NCBI GenBank assembly: GCA_023055505.1
Contig: JALIRH010000044.1
Coordinates: forward strand, 2,852,001-2,916,000
DNA: 64,000 bases
From: Callipepla californica brunnescens
Taxonomy: Eukaryota > Chordata > Aves > Galliformes > Odontophoridae
Direction: 5' to 3'
Shown: positions 24,537 to 37,000 of the stretch, one piece after another
Layout: every line of letters begins with the position of its first letter
Numbering within the stretch: the first letter of the stretch is position 1
Made by a program: the position numbers and the translations under genes
The notes under the pieces: model-generated
What the model was told of the DNA's origin: nothing
The model's input: only the letters and a program-made list of their open reading frames with translations
Database searches by the model: none

Positions 24537-27500
24537 GTAAGCAGTTTTTTCCTTAGTTCTGTGCCTACAGCTGTTGCGTTTGAGCACATCCTGCTGCAGC
24601 CTAAGACCTTGCTGCTCTGCTGTCATTGCTTCCTTTCCATTGCATTACAGACTTGAGCAGCCTGGCCTAGACTGACCCAATCTTGAACTCAAACAGAATG
24701 AATAATCAGCATCAAGATGAAAAATGGAAAACTGAAATCCATAATTTAGGACAACAGTTGGTTTCTCTATTGGTTTCAGGAAGGGTGGTGGTGACAAATT
24801 CAGATGTGAACGATTAATTTTTCCTTGGAAGAGAGGAAGGAAGCAAAGCAGCCCACAGAACTTATTTAACTGTTATAAGTAGGAGTAACAAGGTAGGGAG
24901 GAGTATTACCTTTTGTAAGATCAGCCTGCGTTGCTGGAAAATAATGCATCTACAATCTGTTTCTTCAACGACGTCAAATTTTGTGTACAGTACCTCACAT
25001 AGTCAACTTTTCAATCTGATAGCATGTTTTAAAATCCCAAGTATTTAATTTGTGTGATATGAAATGAAGTTTTTTCCTTCAAGAGATTAAGTAAGCATTG
25101 CTTCAGATTGGCTCTTAACGTTGATTTTAAGTTAGAGCCTGAACGTTCACTGATGTTTCTTTTTGGTTTTGAGACTCCTTTTTTATTTTTTTATTTTTAT
25201 TTTTTTACGCTCCTACAAACTTTTTTACTGATTGCATTTTGTTTTGTTTCTTGCCTACAACTGTTTACATTTTTTGTTACATTGGTTATAAGCTACAGTT
25301 GTCAAAAAAAAAAAAAAGTTATTGGAGGCTTTTATTTTCAGGTGTGAATCTGTAGGTAAGAGAAAGTGGTATTATTCCAAAATAAAGAAACAGAGGTGCC
25401 ATTGAGATGTTTAGTTTTTGGACATTTCAGAGCTAGATTTAAGAATTACTGACAACTGACTGGCAGCTATATTTACTGAGAGCAAAATCTACCAAAGGGT
25501 TATATTATAATCTCTGTGCTGAAAAATGGTAGTAGATATTTATAAACTTATTTGTGGTATTCCAGCTAAGACAGGTGAATAAAGAGTATTACAAACTTTC
25601 TTGAAAAGAAGATTCTCAAAAAATAGTTTTTAAATTTGTTAGTGATTTGACAGGAAGTTTCAGAGCACGTGTGTTCTTTCATTCAGTTTCTTTAAAGTGC
25701 AGCACAAGAGCTTGGCGTGTTGAGTGTAATTGGAAAAATGTGATCAGCGGCGTGAACCTTAATGAGGAAGTGTAATTATTGTCTTACGGCTTCTGAATAG
25801 CTTTTCTTTCTCCATCTTTCCATGTACACAGGATACTGTATTTATTCCATTTTACTAAAGTTAACAGTGATGTTATCGTGTGGGCTAGCTCATTTCCTGT
25901 CCCATCTATTCTCTCCGGAAGTGCACCCTGGAAAGCTGGATCTTCTGTGTTACATAGGCATTACTGGATGACCCTTGCCCTGTCTATAGCTTCTCCCTGA
26001 CAAATCTCTCTTGCTCCCATGAGGAGGAAGTCTATATTGCCTGTAAAAATAGGCTTCAAATGTGAACCAGTGGGGAAGTATGGCATGCATTATGTTCAGT
26101 TGCTGGCTGGGCTACCTGTTTTAGACCTAGGGGTAGATATTTGGGATTAGGCTTAGTGTTTGATTCAGCAGGAGATTTTCTGGTGGGGAAAGAAAAAACA
26201 AAGCAAAAACAAAGAACTAACAGGCTGCATCAGGATGTATATTATTTACATCTGGTGATGACTGAAGTGATAATTTCTGGTTGTGGAGACAGATAATTTA
26301 GGGTTGGGGTTAGAGAGGCTGTTGAAGAAAGCGAGGCTCAGATATTTTCTTGCTGGATGTTGTCAGATCAGAGGTAGAGTGGGAGCCTGGTCACCCAAGA
26401 ACGAATAACTGTATTCTTGTTCCTTGAAAACATTGAGCTATCTGCAGGGCATATAAAGCTGAGATCAGGGTCAGTGTTTGAACAAGTAGGGCTGGGAGAG
26501 CAAAGTTTCTTGCTGGATCCTGTCACATTGTGATGATAATTGAAAACTGGGATCTCTGAAAGCAAGTAGCTCTCATTGTGTTCCTCAGTTGGCTGAGGCA
26601 CCCCATGGTGCTTAAACCTGTCTGAAGTTCTGAACTGGGACTCGAGTTTGGGAAAGCAGAGTCTAGAAAAGTGGTGCCCTGTTTCATCAGGGGGTGCCTA
26701 CAGTAATGCAATGAGAGCTCCTGTGGTCACTGAACATTGCACTGAATTCAGGTCCTGATGAGCAATTACAGTGTGCTTTAATATTGAGTATTTGAAATGA
26801 GCTTCAAGCAAACAAAGCGTGAAAAATGGCAGTAACTAAAGAGATGGGAGCTGGTGTTTTCTGCCATCTTTCAGGCGCTATGGAGATAGCTGTACTGGGA
26901 ATAAGGGCAATATTTTGGAGGATGCTAACACAAGTTCTGAGTGGGATGATAGCTGCTCATTTCTTTTAACTGTGTGCAACTAATGTGACTGTTTTCATTT
27001 GAGCTTTCATTGTCCTTAGATCTGCAAGAGTTTCTGGAGCATCCAGATCAACAGTCATTATTTCCTTTTATTAAATTCTGATTGAACTGAACTCCTATAT
27101 GCTTTGCAGGTGAAGTTCCATCGTACCTTAGTTAACTCTGTAGTATTGAGTTGTCTTACCTTGTTCAGCTGAACCAACTGAGTTTTCCAGATATCCATAA
27201 CTCACTTCTCCTTGGAAGGTTTTTGTCTTACCATTTTTTCTCCAAGAGGATACTTTAAGCTCTAGGTTTTTCTTACGATCAGTTTATTTGTTTTCACAAT
27301 TCTCGCAACAGAAAGAGCCTCCATTTGTTTGTGGGGCATGGTGGTGTGAATATTGTTTTTGATTGTGAAGGAGCATTGAATAAATGTGATTGTGGGAGGA
27401 AAGGAAGGGGCTGACGTGTGGGAGCTGATGTTTCTTCATCATAAGGGTAGTTTCCTAATTCATGTAATTTATCACTGATGCTGAAATTAGCCATGTTATC

Positions 27501-28445
27501 TCTAAGACTCCAGAAGGAATGTCCAATAGGCATCTGATTTCGCAGTGGACAAACAGCACAAGCAGTGTAGCTCCAAGGAATTTTCAGACACTTTAAGGAT
27601 TATCAGGAGTAGTTTGAAATGATTTGGATAAAGATGAGAACCAGCCTGGCTAGATATGTTGTGGTAGAGTCTATCTCAAATTACAGATTAATTCTCATTC
27701 TCACATGTGCAATTTCTTCCTTTGAAAAATGAAGTGGATGACTAATTGTATGTGGGAGGGCAGTAGTATGGCAACAAATGTATTTCCGAAGTGATTTTTT
27801 TCTATTTCATACAATAAAACACAAGTTCATTTCTGTGCAGATTAGAGAGGAGTCTCTTTATATCAATGGATTTCTTTCTGTTGGAGAGTTTGTACCAGCT
27901 GTGCCTTAAGTCAGTATCAGTTTCTGCTGACGTTAACAATGAATAGGCACTGTAGCAATCTCTTGTTTCTGCATTCCAGAAACAGCTAATTTCCAATATA
28001 AAACTGACCCGATATTGCTATATAAAAATACTTCCTGTTACAAGGACCGATGCTTGTAATTTTTAGGAATCACAAGCAGATAGCTTAAAACTACAATTTT
28101 AGGCCTACCAACTGAATGCTTCAACAAATGTTCCCTAATTTCCCATAATTACAGCTAAGCCTCATACAGAGAGGGTATAATTAGAAAAATAAAAACATCT
28201 CCACTGTGGAAGCATAATAACAACTTCTTTTACTATTTTTAGATCTATTTGGAAAATGTAGGTATGAATGACATTTGACTTCCAAGTCTTACATTAGTCA
28301 GGTCTCTTCATTCTGGGAAACTTCTGTCTGACAGAGACAGCCAAAGCCTTTCTTGTTGGGTAGGCCAATTTGAGTTTTCCTATTCAGGGGATGCTGGAGG
28401 CTTCCAAATTTATTTAACAGTAAAAAGAAAAAAAAGAAAATTCTT

Positions 28446-28473
28446 TGTGTGTGTGTGGGGGGGGGGGGGGGGG
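28446..28473. repeat. (TG)n followed by G17
   Basis: A short TG repeat runs into seventeen consecutive G, then AGGG. The G run can form an intramolecular quadruplex on the plus strand and is a hard region for sequencing. Confidence 0.95.
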
Positions 28474-30709
28474 AGGGTTAAGATCAGCAGAAGAGGAAAA
28501 AGGGATGGAAAGCTGAGAACAGAGGAAGTGAAGATTTGGGTGAAATAAAAAGGAAGTTGAGAGGTGAAAAGGTTGTTTCGATATAACTGTAGGAAAAGAA
28601 TTAGATGAGTAACAGTAGAGTCAATTTTAGATAGTTATCTTTTATTTTCTCCCTTCCTTTCTTTCTCTGCTTTTATTCAACTTCCCTAGTGCCTTAGGAT
28701 TTGCTGGCAGATGCATGTAGCTGTCTTATGCTGCTACCACCTCAAGCAGCAGCAGACAACCTTTATTTCTCCTGTTCTCTGCACTTATTTGGGGGATTGT
28801 CTTTGGTGCTGACCAAGAATTTTGAACCTCTGAATGGAATATCTGGCCTGTGACACAGAGATGGTCATGTTGTGTGATTATTTCAGTGGCCCTAGTGAAA
28901 ATTCACACCTCAAACTCTCAGGGATCAAAATAATTGAGTGTTAAAGTTCTGGATCTGTAAGGAGAGTTGAATCTCTGTGCTAACAAACTTTACGGTCTTA
29001 CAAAGAAGAACAAAAGATGACATGAGTATGAATCTTCTTTTGAGTTTTGTAAGGAAAAAAACTTCTAAGATATTTGCCTAGAGGAAAAGAAAATGATTGA
29101 AAGGCAAACCTTTTGGCTTCGGAAGAAATGGGATAGTCAGCTCCTGATCTGATTTAGGCTTCAAAGCTGGACAGCTGACAAGATTCAGATGAAGCTGACC
29201 TTACACATTCCTGGCCATATCAAAACCAACTCTAATTTGGAGAAACCCAGAAGAAAGAGTTTTTTCTGCACAGTGCTTTTTCCCAGATAATTTCAATTCC
29301 TTACTTAACATAGTGTCTTTGAATTACATGGACCTTTTCCATAACCAGTTACCACTAAAGTGTGTTCAGTGGCATGCAGTCACAGCAGAACTAGAAGAAA
29401 TCCTGCAGATATGTTTTGAGAATATACTGTAAGAACTCTTATTCAACAATTGTTGAACAGCCAGTTATCGGTATGTGTCAGTTGGGCTGCTTCTTTCCTC
29501 TCTTGTTAAAGATCTGACTCTCTGCATCAATTTAAGTCAATCTCAGACTTTTCTTAATTGGCCAGTAACAAACTGAAGAGCCACAGATTTCTTTCCTTCT
29601 AAGAGATGAAATGCGTGCCTTTTAGAAGTGAAGAATGAAGACTTTACTGTGTGCTGCCTGAAGACTGACCCATTCATTCCTTCAGTTGAGTTCTGCGTCA
29701 CTTCTGCCTGAACATGTTTCCCCTAGGGAGGAGGCCTTCTGACTATGGTGCTGTCTGACTTGCTTTCCAGAAAGAGTTGAAAATTACAGCATTAACTATG
29801 TTGAAACTTGTGCCACTGGTTGTAAGTGAATATTTTCTTCATGGAAGTGGTTATTTTTTAATTAAATTTTAGTGAAAAGCTGTACTCTTGAGGAAATCTT
29901 GAGCAGGGATGGGAATGTATATTTTGGAAGCGTTCAGGTTGCCTGCAAGGAGAATGCAGGGCTTTATTTGGAAGATCTGTAAGCAGTCTGCTTCTGAAGT
30001 CTTTCTGAGTGTGAAACAAGTAAATTGTTATCTCCTCTTTTGAAAGAACTACATAAAAATAGCCCTAGCAAAATATTTCATGTATTTCTTGAGACTTCTG
30101 GAATTTAGCTCATCATCAAATATGACACACAAGCTACCCCTAAAAGTGATTTTGAGAAAGCCATCTCCAAAGAGCACTCAGTGCTTCGTCTGCTGGAGTT
30201 GTGGTAAAATTCCAGTTTACTTCAATGTTAGCTAATGTTTTTAGCTTCACCTCTTTGTGGAATGCACAGCAACCATTCCTCAGAAAATGGATGGCAAGAC
30301 TAGTGGTCAAGTGCTGGGACACTTCTAACTGCTAAGGAGATGTACCAGGCCAGAGCTTCTGAGCTTCATCGTGGATCGTTCAAGCAGCTAATCTTTCTGA
30401 TCCATCTTCTGGTGTCTCCTCTGATCCCTTTTTCCTTTCTGGAAGCCAAATGAGAGCAATACGTGAGAGGACAAGCTGCTTGGGGTGTTCTAAGTCTGTT
30501 CCAACGTGGTCAGTAGGAACTGGTGCAGCCATCTGGCTGTTTAAGTGCTCCTCTCTGTTACCTTGTATAAGCAATAACATTAATTTAGGCCAGGTATGGG
30601 TTATGTTTTCCAGTGTCCTTTACCCTTGAGATAATGGAAAAGCACTTCTGCAGCTGTGTGCCAGTTTTACTATGAACTCTTAATGGGTGTGGTGCTTGTT
30701 GCCTTTCAG

Positions 30710-30837
30710 GTAGGATTCACTGTCTGACTCTTTCCATGTTTGGACATAACAGTGATGAACCAGATTATACTGGGAGCAGGGACCTGGTCTTCAGCTTGTG
30801 CCAAATGTGCAATGGGAGAATGTTTTTCAGCAACACG
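30710..30837 (+). other. Candidate 128-bp exon, plus strand
   Basis: The acceptor GTGCTTGTTGCCTTTCAG and the donor ACACG then GTAAGGC flank 128 bp, open in one frame as two bases plus 42 codons and ending on a codon boundary. The peptide includes HCLTLSMFGHNSDEPDYTG and FSLCQMCNGRMFFSNT, with a C-x2-C pair. I do not recognise it as any family. No exon partner or promoter is visible, so this may be chance. Confidence 0.2.
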
Positions 30838-32579
30838 GTAAGGCTGTCTTTTTTTCATAAATATTTTAAAGTAACCCTTATGAGTTTAGATGTGTACTAG
30901 GCTGGGGATAAAAGACAGGGCAATACTATTGATTTATACTGTGGCTTATGTTTGGCACTGTCATACAGATTGGTTCCTGTCATTTTTGTACTTATATTCT
31001 TGGCTTTGAGGGAAATGTACAGCACTGAAAATCTGTTACAAGTTTTCTACTCTGGGAGCTGTTCAAAAGGCTATTTAAACTGTTCATTCTTATGAAATGC
31101 ACAATGAACAGTATTTTGCTACTCTTTTCATTTGAAAAGAAAGGCAAGGTGTACTTGAAGGCACGAGGATTTTGCTTCTTGCTTCGGGAGTAATGATTTA
31201 CTACAAAATAATTGTCTGTACAGATAAGATGATTTTCTAATAAACTATTGAATTGTAAACTCTTTATTAGTAATTACCACAGTGAATTTCCTAGTCGTAA
31301 ATGTGTCACTATTACCATTAATATTTTGAAGTTATTTCATGGGACATAATGGCTCTGCAGATTGCATCAGCAGGCTGGAGAATGGTGAAAGACCTGAAGC
31401 ACATTGTAGGCACTAGTACTAATAATACACATTTATTCATAAATTTTTAGCATGTCCCATGTTGTCCTATTTAGCAACTTCAAAAGCTTTTGTCACATAA
31501 GGTATTTCAGTTAAGAGTCTCACAGTTGCAGTCAACACAACTCATCTTTGTTTGACTTCCAACCAAAATTCTAAATGTGATAGAACACATGCTTATCAGA
31601 CTTTTATTTTTGTATTCTGTTCCTTAAGGGAATTCCAGGGCTGCTGTCACATAAAGTATTTACGAGGCCAGTAGTTTTGAATCTCAGCTTATAGTTTCCA
31701 TTGTGTTTTATTAACATTCTTAGTCCTAGTTGCCCTATTGACAAAACACTGATGCAGCACACTGCTTTTTCTCAGAAATTTGTAGTGCTACGTTATATTG
31801 TTATGTGAAAGTCACCTACAGTATTACTTAACTGTACTTGATGCAAAACGTTGTATTAATTTTCTTGTAGTCCCTGCAGACCCATTTTGAAAATTCATTT
31901 CTATGGTATGTTGTTTGCTCCTTAGTAATGATTATATTGAAAGAGCAATGAGTGTATTCAAGACAAATACGTGATTTCTGAGCGGGGGGTGGCTATGCTA
32001 TTGATGGTTTTGGTGAAGCTAATAAGAATCAATTAACAGACGTGTATACAGGCAAAGCCAAACTTTACTGCCTTTTCCTACAAAGGCAATGTTTACTGAC
32101 ATATTGGATAGCTTTGTTTAATTGCAAAGTATATTAGTTATAAATAAACCTAATATCTTGAGCAAACATTGCATGGAACAATCACTGCTGTTATGATGTC
32201 TAAACATTTTAGTTTATTGAAAACAGTATAATTTCATGTTGCTAAAATGAAATTTTCCCCAGAATGTAGCAAGAGTGTGGGGAAGTAGCAATCTCGACAT
32301 ATGAATTCCAACTATGCATTTTGAAACTGCTTTTTCAGAGATGTTGTTCTTAAATTATACAGTTTGATAACCCACAGTTTCCAAATCATTGGAACAATTA
32401 TGATTCCTTTGGATATAGTAGTAAAGTTTGGAATATGTCTCTCCCTTACTTACAGTAGGGATGACAAATTTAATGTCTGATGTTCTTTTTTTTCCCATGA
32501 CTGCACTCCCCCTTGAAGCAGATTAAGGGGTAAACTTGAATGGGGAGGTATTTTAAAAGAGTAATTGGTTTGAGTAGGT

Positions 32580-32621
32580 ATCACTTTGCAGCAGGTCTTT
32601 GAGATCACTTTGCAGCAGGTC
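32580..32621. repeat. Two-copy 24-bp tandem repeat
   Basis: ATCACTTTGCAGCAGGTC is present at 32580 and 32604, identical over 18 bp with a 24-bp period. Confidence 0.92.
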
Positions 32622-34452
32622 ATTGCATTCTGCTGACAACCCCTGGTGCTCTCACCAAGCAAGGTGAGAGGTAGAATAAGTTGTGTTTTTTTCTATAGTG
32701 ATATTTGCTGATATGAACACAAGGGAAGTGATTGTGTTCCTCTGATGTTCTGACCATCTCCATTCTGACATCGATGGATGTGTCCTGGAGCTCCCAGTCA
32801 GCAGGGACAACCAATTGCTGCAGTTCTTTTTGTGAGAACTGTTAGTAGAAGACATGTGATCTAATAAGAGAAAATTCTTGCCGAGTGGTCAGCCTACTGT
32901 AAACAACATTTGGGGCCAGCTGCAAGCCAGCCCTGAATTAAACTTCATTTGAGAAGTGAACTCTGTTATGTTTGAGAAATTTGTTTGCTTTGTGTGTAGT
33001 CTTCAGAGACTTAGTATGCTTCCAGCTGTTTCTTCTACCACTTATTAAACGTTCCCAAGCTTGAGCTGTGGCAGAGTAATTGAGCAAGTAAGCCTTGAGT
33101 TTTGGAAAATTATATCAATTTGGTTTCAATTTTCACTGCACAAAAAACAGTGCCCTTTGGTTTTAATATTAAATAATTTTGATAATAAACATAGAAATGA
33201 AAAAGTTTCCCTGGTGTAAGTTTATCTTGGGCAGATTCTTGCATATTGCTTACATACTATAATAGATATATTTACAGGTAGATATATTTATTTCCTTCAA
33301 CAAATACAATTAAGCCCTTACTTCTTGGGAAGGAAAATCAGTCTTCTGCTAAGATGACGTTTTTCTGCTTGTGAGAAGGTAGGCTTGAAAGGTTTTGGTT
33401 TCCAGAATCAAGCAAGGTAAAAAAACCTCTTGATCTTTCCAGATGTTTCCTCTGGGGACATGCCCTTCTGTTGGGGATCTCAGCATGTGCAGTGAGTCAA
33501 ATTGACTTTCTCAGTGATCATGCCTATGTGAACTATTAATGGTTTCCCTTTAGTTAAGAGCTGAGAGGCAGGAATCTGCACAGCAGGATTCTCTTTTGTA
33601 GTCAGGGTACGTGTTTGTTCTTACAAGGTTATTAATGAGTTGTTTCCTCAGTTGAAGTATTAGCAATGTATCAGTTCCTCAGTGAAGTATTCTGTATGGG
33701 TGGTTCTGATACCTACTCTCAGATACTCATAACACTTCCCAGGTATCATAGTGTATATCTGGCACTAGGTCTCTAGGTTTCTCTCTCTTTCCTTCCTCTC
33801 AAGTGAAATGCATGTCATAAGGCTGAAAGATTCTGCAGAGTATGTCTCTCTGCAAATACATTATCGTGGTTTCAGTATTGATTAGGATGATCTTATGAAC
33901 GTGGAAAGTAGGGATAGTATGTCAGAAAGCTGGCAAAGAGGGAGAAAATGCAGTTCAGCCATTCCATTGTGTATCCATCTAGCTGTGCTTTTAAGAACAG
34001 AGAGAGAGAAAAGTAGCCATAGTTGGAAGGAAACAGGATGGGCCTATTCATTTTCCACTGTAGAGAAAACTAAGTCTTTTTAATCATGGTAATTGATTGC
34101 ACTGAATAGATGTTTTTTTGTTTTCAGTAGTGGCAGGGACATTCAGTGATGAGACTATATTGATCTTGAATATTTCTCTAAGGACCCTAAATTAAATTGT
34201 GATTTTTTTTTTGAGTACTAAAATTAGCTCTGCATTTTTGTCTGTTTTTGATCTGAAGAAATTGGTTGCTGTAAGTCTGTAGTGGATAAAACAATATATT
34301 TCAAGGTGTAAGGCTCATCCTCCTGCTTAGAGATCAAGAAAGAAAAGATAATTTAAATAAATCTAAGAGCTCTGATCCTGGTACCTCCTTGCATGGTCTA
34401 ACGTGGAGAATAGTGTTGGAGGATTGCTCTGTTTGAGTTCCCCAGTTCTTGA

Positions 34453-34489
34453 AGCTAGAATGAATAGGTGAATGAGCTAGAATGAATAA
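34453..34489. repeat. Two-copy 22-bp tandem repeat
   Basis: AGCTAGAATGAATA occurs at 34453 and 34475, a 22-bp period, with the GAATGAATA half also echoed between copies. Confidence 0.88.
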
Positions 34490-35674
34490 ATGACGTGAAT
34501 AGAAATTTTGCTAATGAGAATAGTTATCTACCCACGCATCCATCCAGCAGTGCCATGAATGCTACCGGAAGACCTGCCTTTGTTAGACTTGTTTCTGCAA
34601 GCTGATGTTAGGTGATTGAAATGCAAGTAGGCCTGTGGAACAGTTGAAATATAATTGTTTTACACTCCTACATGGTCTTTGTCAGCATTCCAAGGCATTC
34701 ATACTTTCCATTCCAACAGTGAGGTGCTCCAGAGCGTATTCTTGCCCCTGGGGCACTTTGCACAGCACAGTTATTCAGCAGACAAGTGTTCCTTGCTCTA
34801 AGTAAAATTGAGAAGCTATTCAAATGGTTTGCTGATGCCAAATCCAGGCTGCTTTGTTTGATAGAGTCCCCTAAAGATTTCTTTCTTTGCTGAGTAACAC
34901 CATAAAAATGCATGGAAGGTGTAGTTCCAATACTTTTTGGAAGGTTTTTGTAGGTCATTCTGTAAGCATGAATATAGGATGGGAGAAGGAACTCTTCATA
35001 CTGATCAGATGCTACTTAACTGTTCCAATTCTTCTCAAATATGCTGGCAGCATTTCTTTTAAAAGGACCTGCTCGAATCAAATACAAAAAGTCTGTGGGA
35101 AGTAGAGTACTGATGGTGCAGTAATGGGGTTTGGTGATACCCAGTGTAAGAGGACCAGGGGTGTGTTACAATGCTATGTGGGGTAAAGCCAAGCAACCTG
35201 ACATATTACAACAGCATTCCTCTGAGAATGGGTTTCATGGAGAATAACTACTGGAATAGTAACATGAGCTGTTCCAGAGTGTAACTAGGCAAGGCTCTGA
35301 GCAGTGTGATCTGAATCCAAAGCTCTCTCTGCCCTACACAGGGTTTGGAGCAGAGGGCCTCTAGGAATCATCTCCTGCCTCAGGTATTCCACGATTCTAA
35401 TGTAGCAGAACGGTCATCTTTCAACTGGTTCACCACTTTAATTATTTCATGGGACGTAATGCCTACAAATGGAAGTATTTCATGGTTATAATAGTGAGAA
35501 GTTACAGAAGGATTATCTGTTTGGGAAGAAAATTGACTCTATCATACCTACCTGTAAGGTCTGAAGCACTTTTATAGGTAGCTGAGGGAGATCATAGTCT
35601 GTCCATTAAAACCACCTTTCAGAACAGGCTTAATGAGCCAGTTATCTTTCTTGGTCAAGGAAGGTGCTTGGCTC

Positions 35675-35693
35675 TTTTTTTTTTTTTTTTTTT
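35675..35693. repeat. T19 homopolymer
   Basis: Nineteen uninterrupted T followed by CTTTCCC, giving a long polypyrimidine tract on the plus strand. Confidence 0.95.
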
Positions 35694-36764
35694 CTTTCCC
35701 TTAGTATCCAATCAGAATTCTTGGGCTCTACAAATTCAAAACAGGTTTAGAAAAATAATTTTTTCTTTTATGTCTTCTTGCCAGGAATAAGCAAGCAGGA
35801 TAAAATAAGCTTTTCTCTTTTCCTGGAAATGACAGGATGTCCTCCGATTGTTAAATTCACTTCTGGAACACAGTTTAGAAACATTTTTCAGTGTGGACTT
35901 AACAATTTTCATGTACTTTTGATGTGGCTTTCTACTCTTTCAAATGTTTGTCATTATTCTTTAGCTGTGAAATCTGTTAGCTTCCAACAGATTCTGCATT
36001 GCTATGGTAAACCAGTCCTAGTTTAATTCTGTAATTTTTTTTCTACTGTCTCCTTGTATGCTGACTTCAGTGACTTCATCTGCAAAATTGTTCATAGTTG
36101 AGTTGAATACAAGCTTGTGTTCTCTGCTCAGGCTCTCTTTTGTATTTTTTTTCCATGACAGTGAGAAGGAAAGTAGGAAAGAGGAACTGAAGACTCCTCA
36201 GATTAATTTCAAGTCATAAAAAGCTATGAAACTATTTCGAAGCAGATGAGCCTATTTTACTTAAGACTTTATGAAATTGGCCTTCTGAGTATGGAGGGAG
36301 GAGAATGCTTCAGTTTTTGATTTTACTGAGGCTTTTGATGCTGCTCAGATAAGTAAATCGTGGAAACATGATGTATATTAGTCTACTACAAGATGCATAA
36401 AGGATGTGATTTTAATTGAATCAAATACAAAGAACAGTCAGTCACAGATATTGGTGGAGAGTCAATGGTTAAGTGGCAGAACAAGGACTGAATTTGTGAA
36501 AACATGAAAATGCATCAACAGTACTGCTGCTATGCAAGTGGCAAATCCTTATTCATATAAACAAAAAGCATAGCTTGCAGAGTACATGGAGGTTTTCCTC
36601 TTCTCAGCTGCAGGGCTGTCTGATTGGTGCAACGTGGCTTTAAGAAGTATGTGGGCTGTTTTTATATAGTTCAGAGAGGAGGAACAGCAAAGAAAAAGCT
36701 AGGATACATGATGTATGTGAAGAGATGGGAAACAAATGGCATTTGGGAGCTACTTATCAAAAAG

Positions 36765-37000
36765 GAGGACAAAGGGAGGCATACTGGCATTCAAATGCTT
36801 AAAGGACTGCTTCAAATATAGAGAAAAAAATTTTTTTCCCTCCTCCTGTCTACTATAAGTAGGATAGAAATAGTAAGATTCAACAGAGATAAAGGAAGAC
36901 TTGTCTACATTAGGAAAATATGAGTTTAAAGATCTTGAAAGGTTAAAGATAATTCCCAGGAGGTTTTTCAGTCATCCTCATCGACAGAAATAGAAGTCTA
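36765..37000 (+). mobile_element. Possible very old CR1/L3-like remnant
   Basis: The plus strand shows a fragment reading IQMLKGLLQI followed by several purine-rich blocks (GATTCAACAGAGATAAAGG, AGGAAGACTTG, CCCAGGAGGTTTTTCAGTC) in the order seen in decayed CR1/L3 3' regions. Divergence is so high that I cannot separate this from chance by eye. Confidence 0.2.

Noticed and set aside
30710..30837. Resemblance of the C-x2-C peptide to the anoctamin MCPxCD-type motif
   Set aside because: Only two cysteines and a vague spacing agree; the key Pro and the following conserved block are absent, so no family is assigned.
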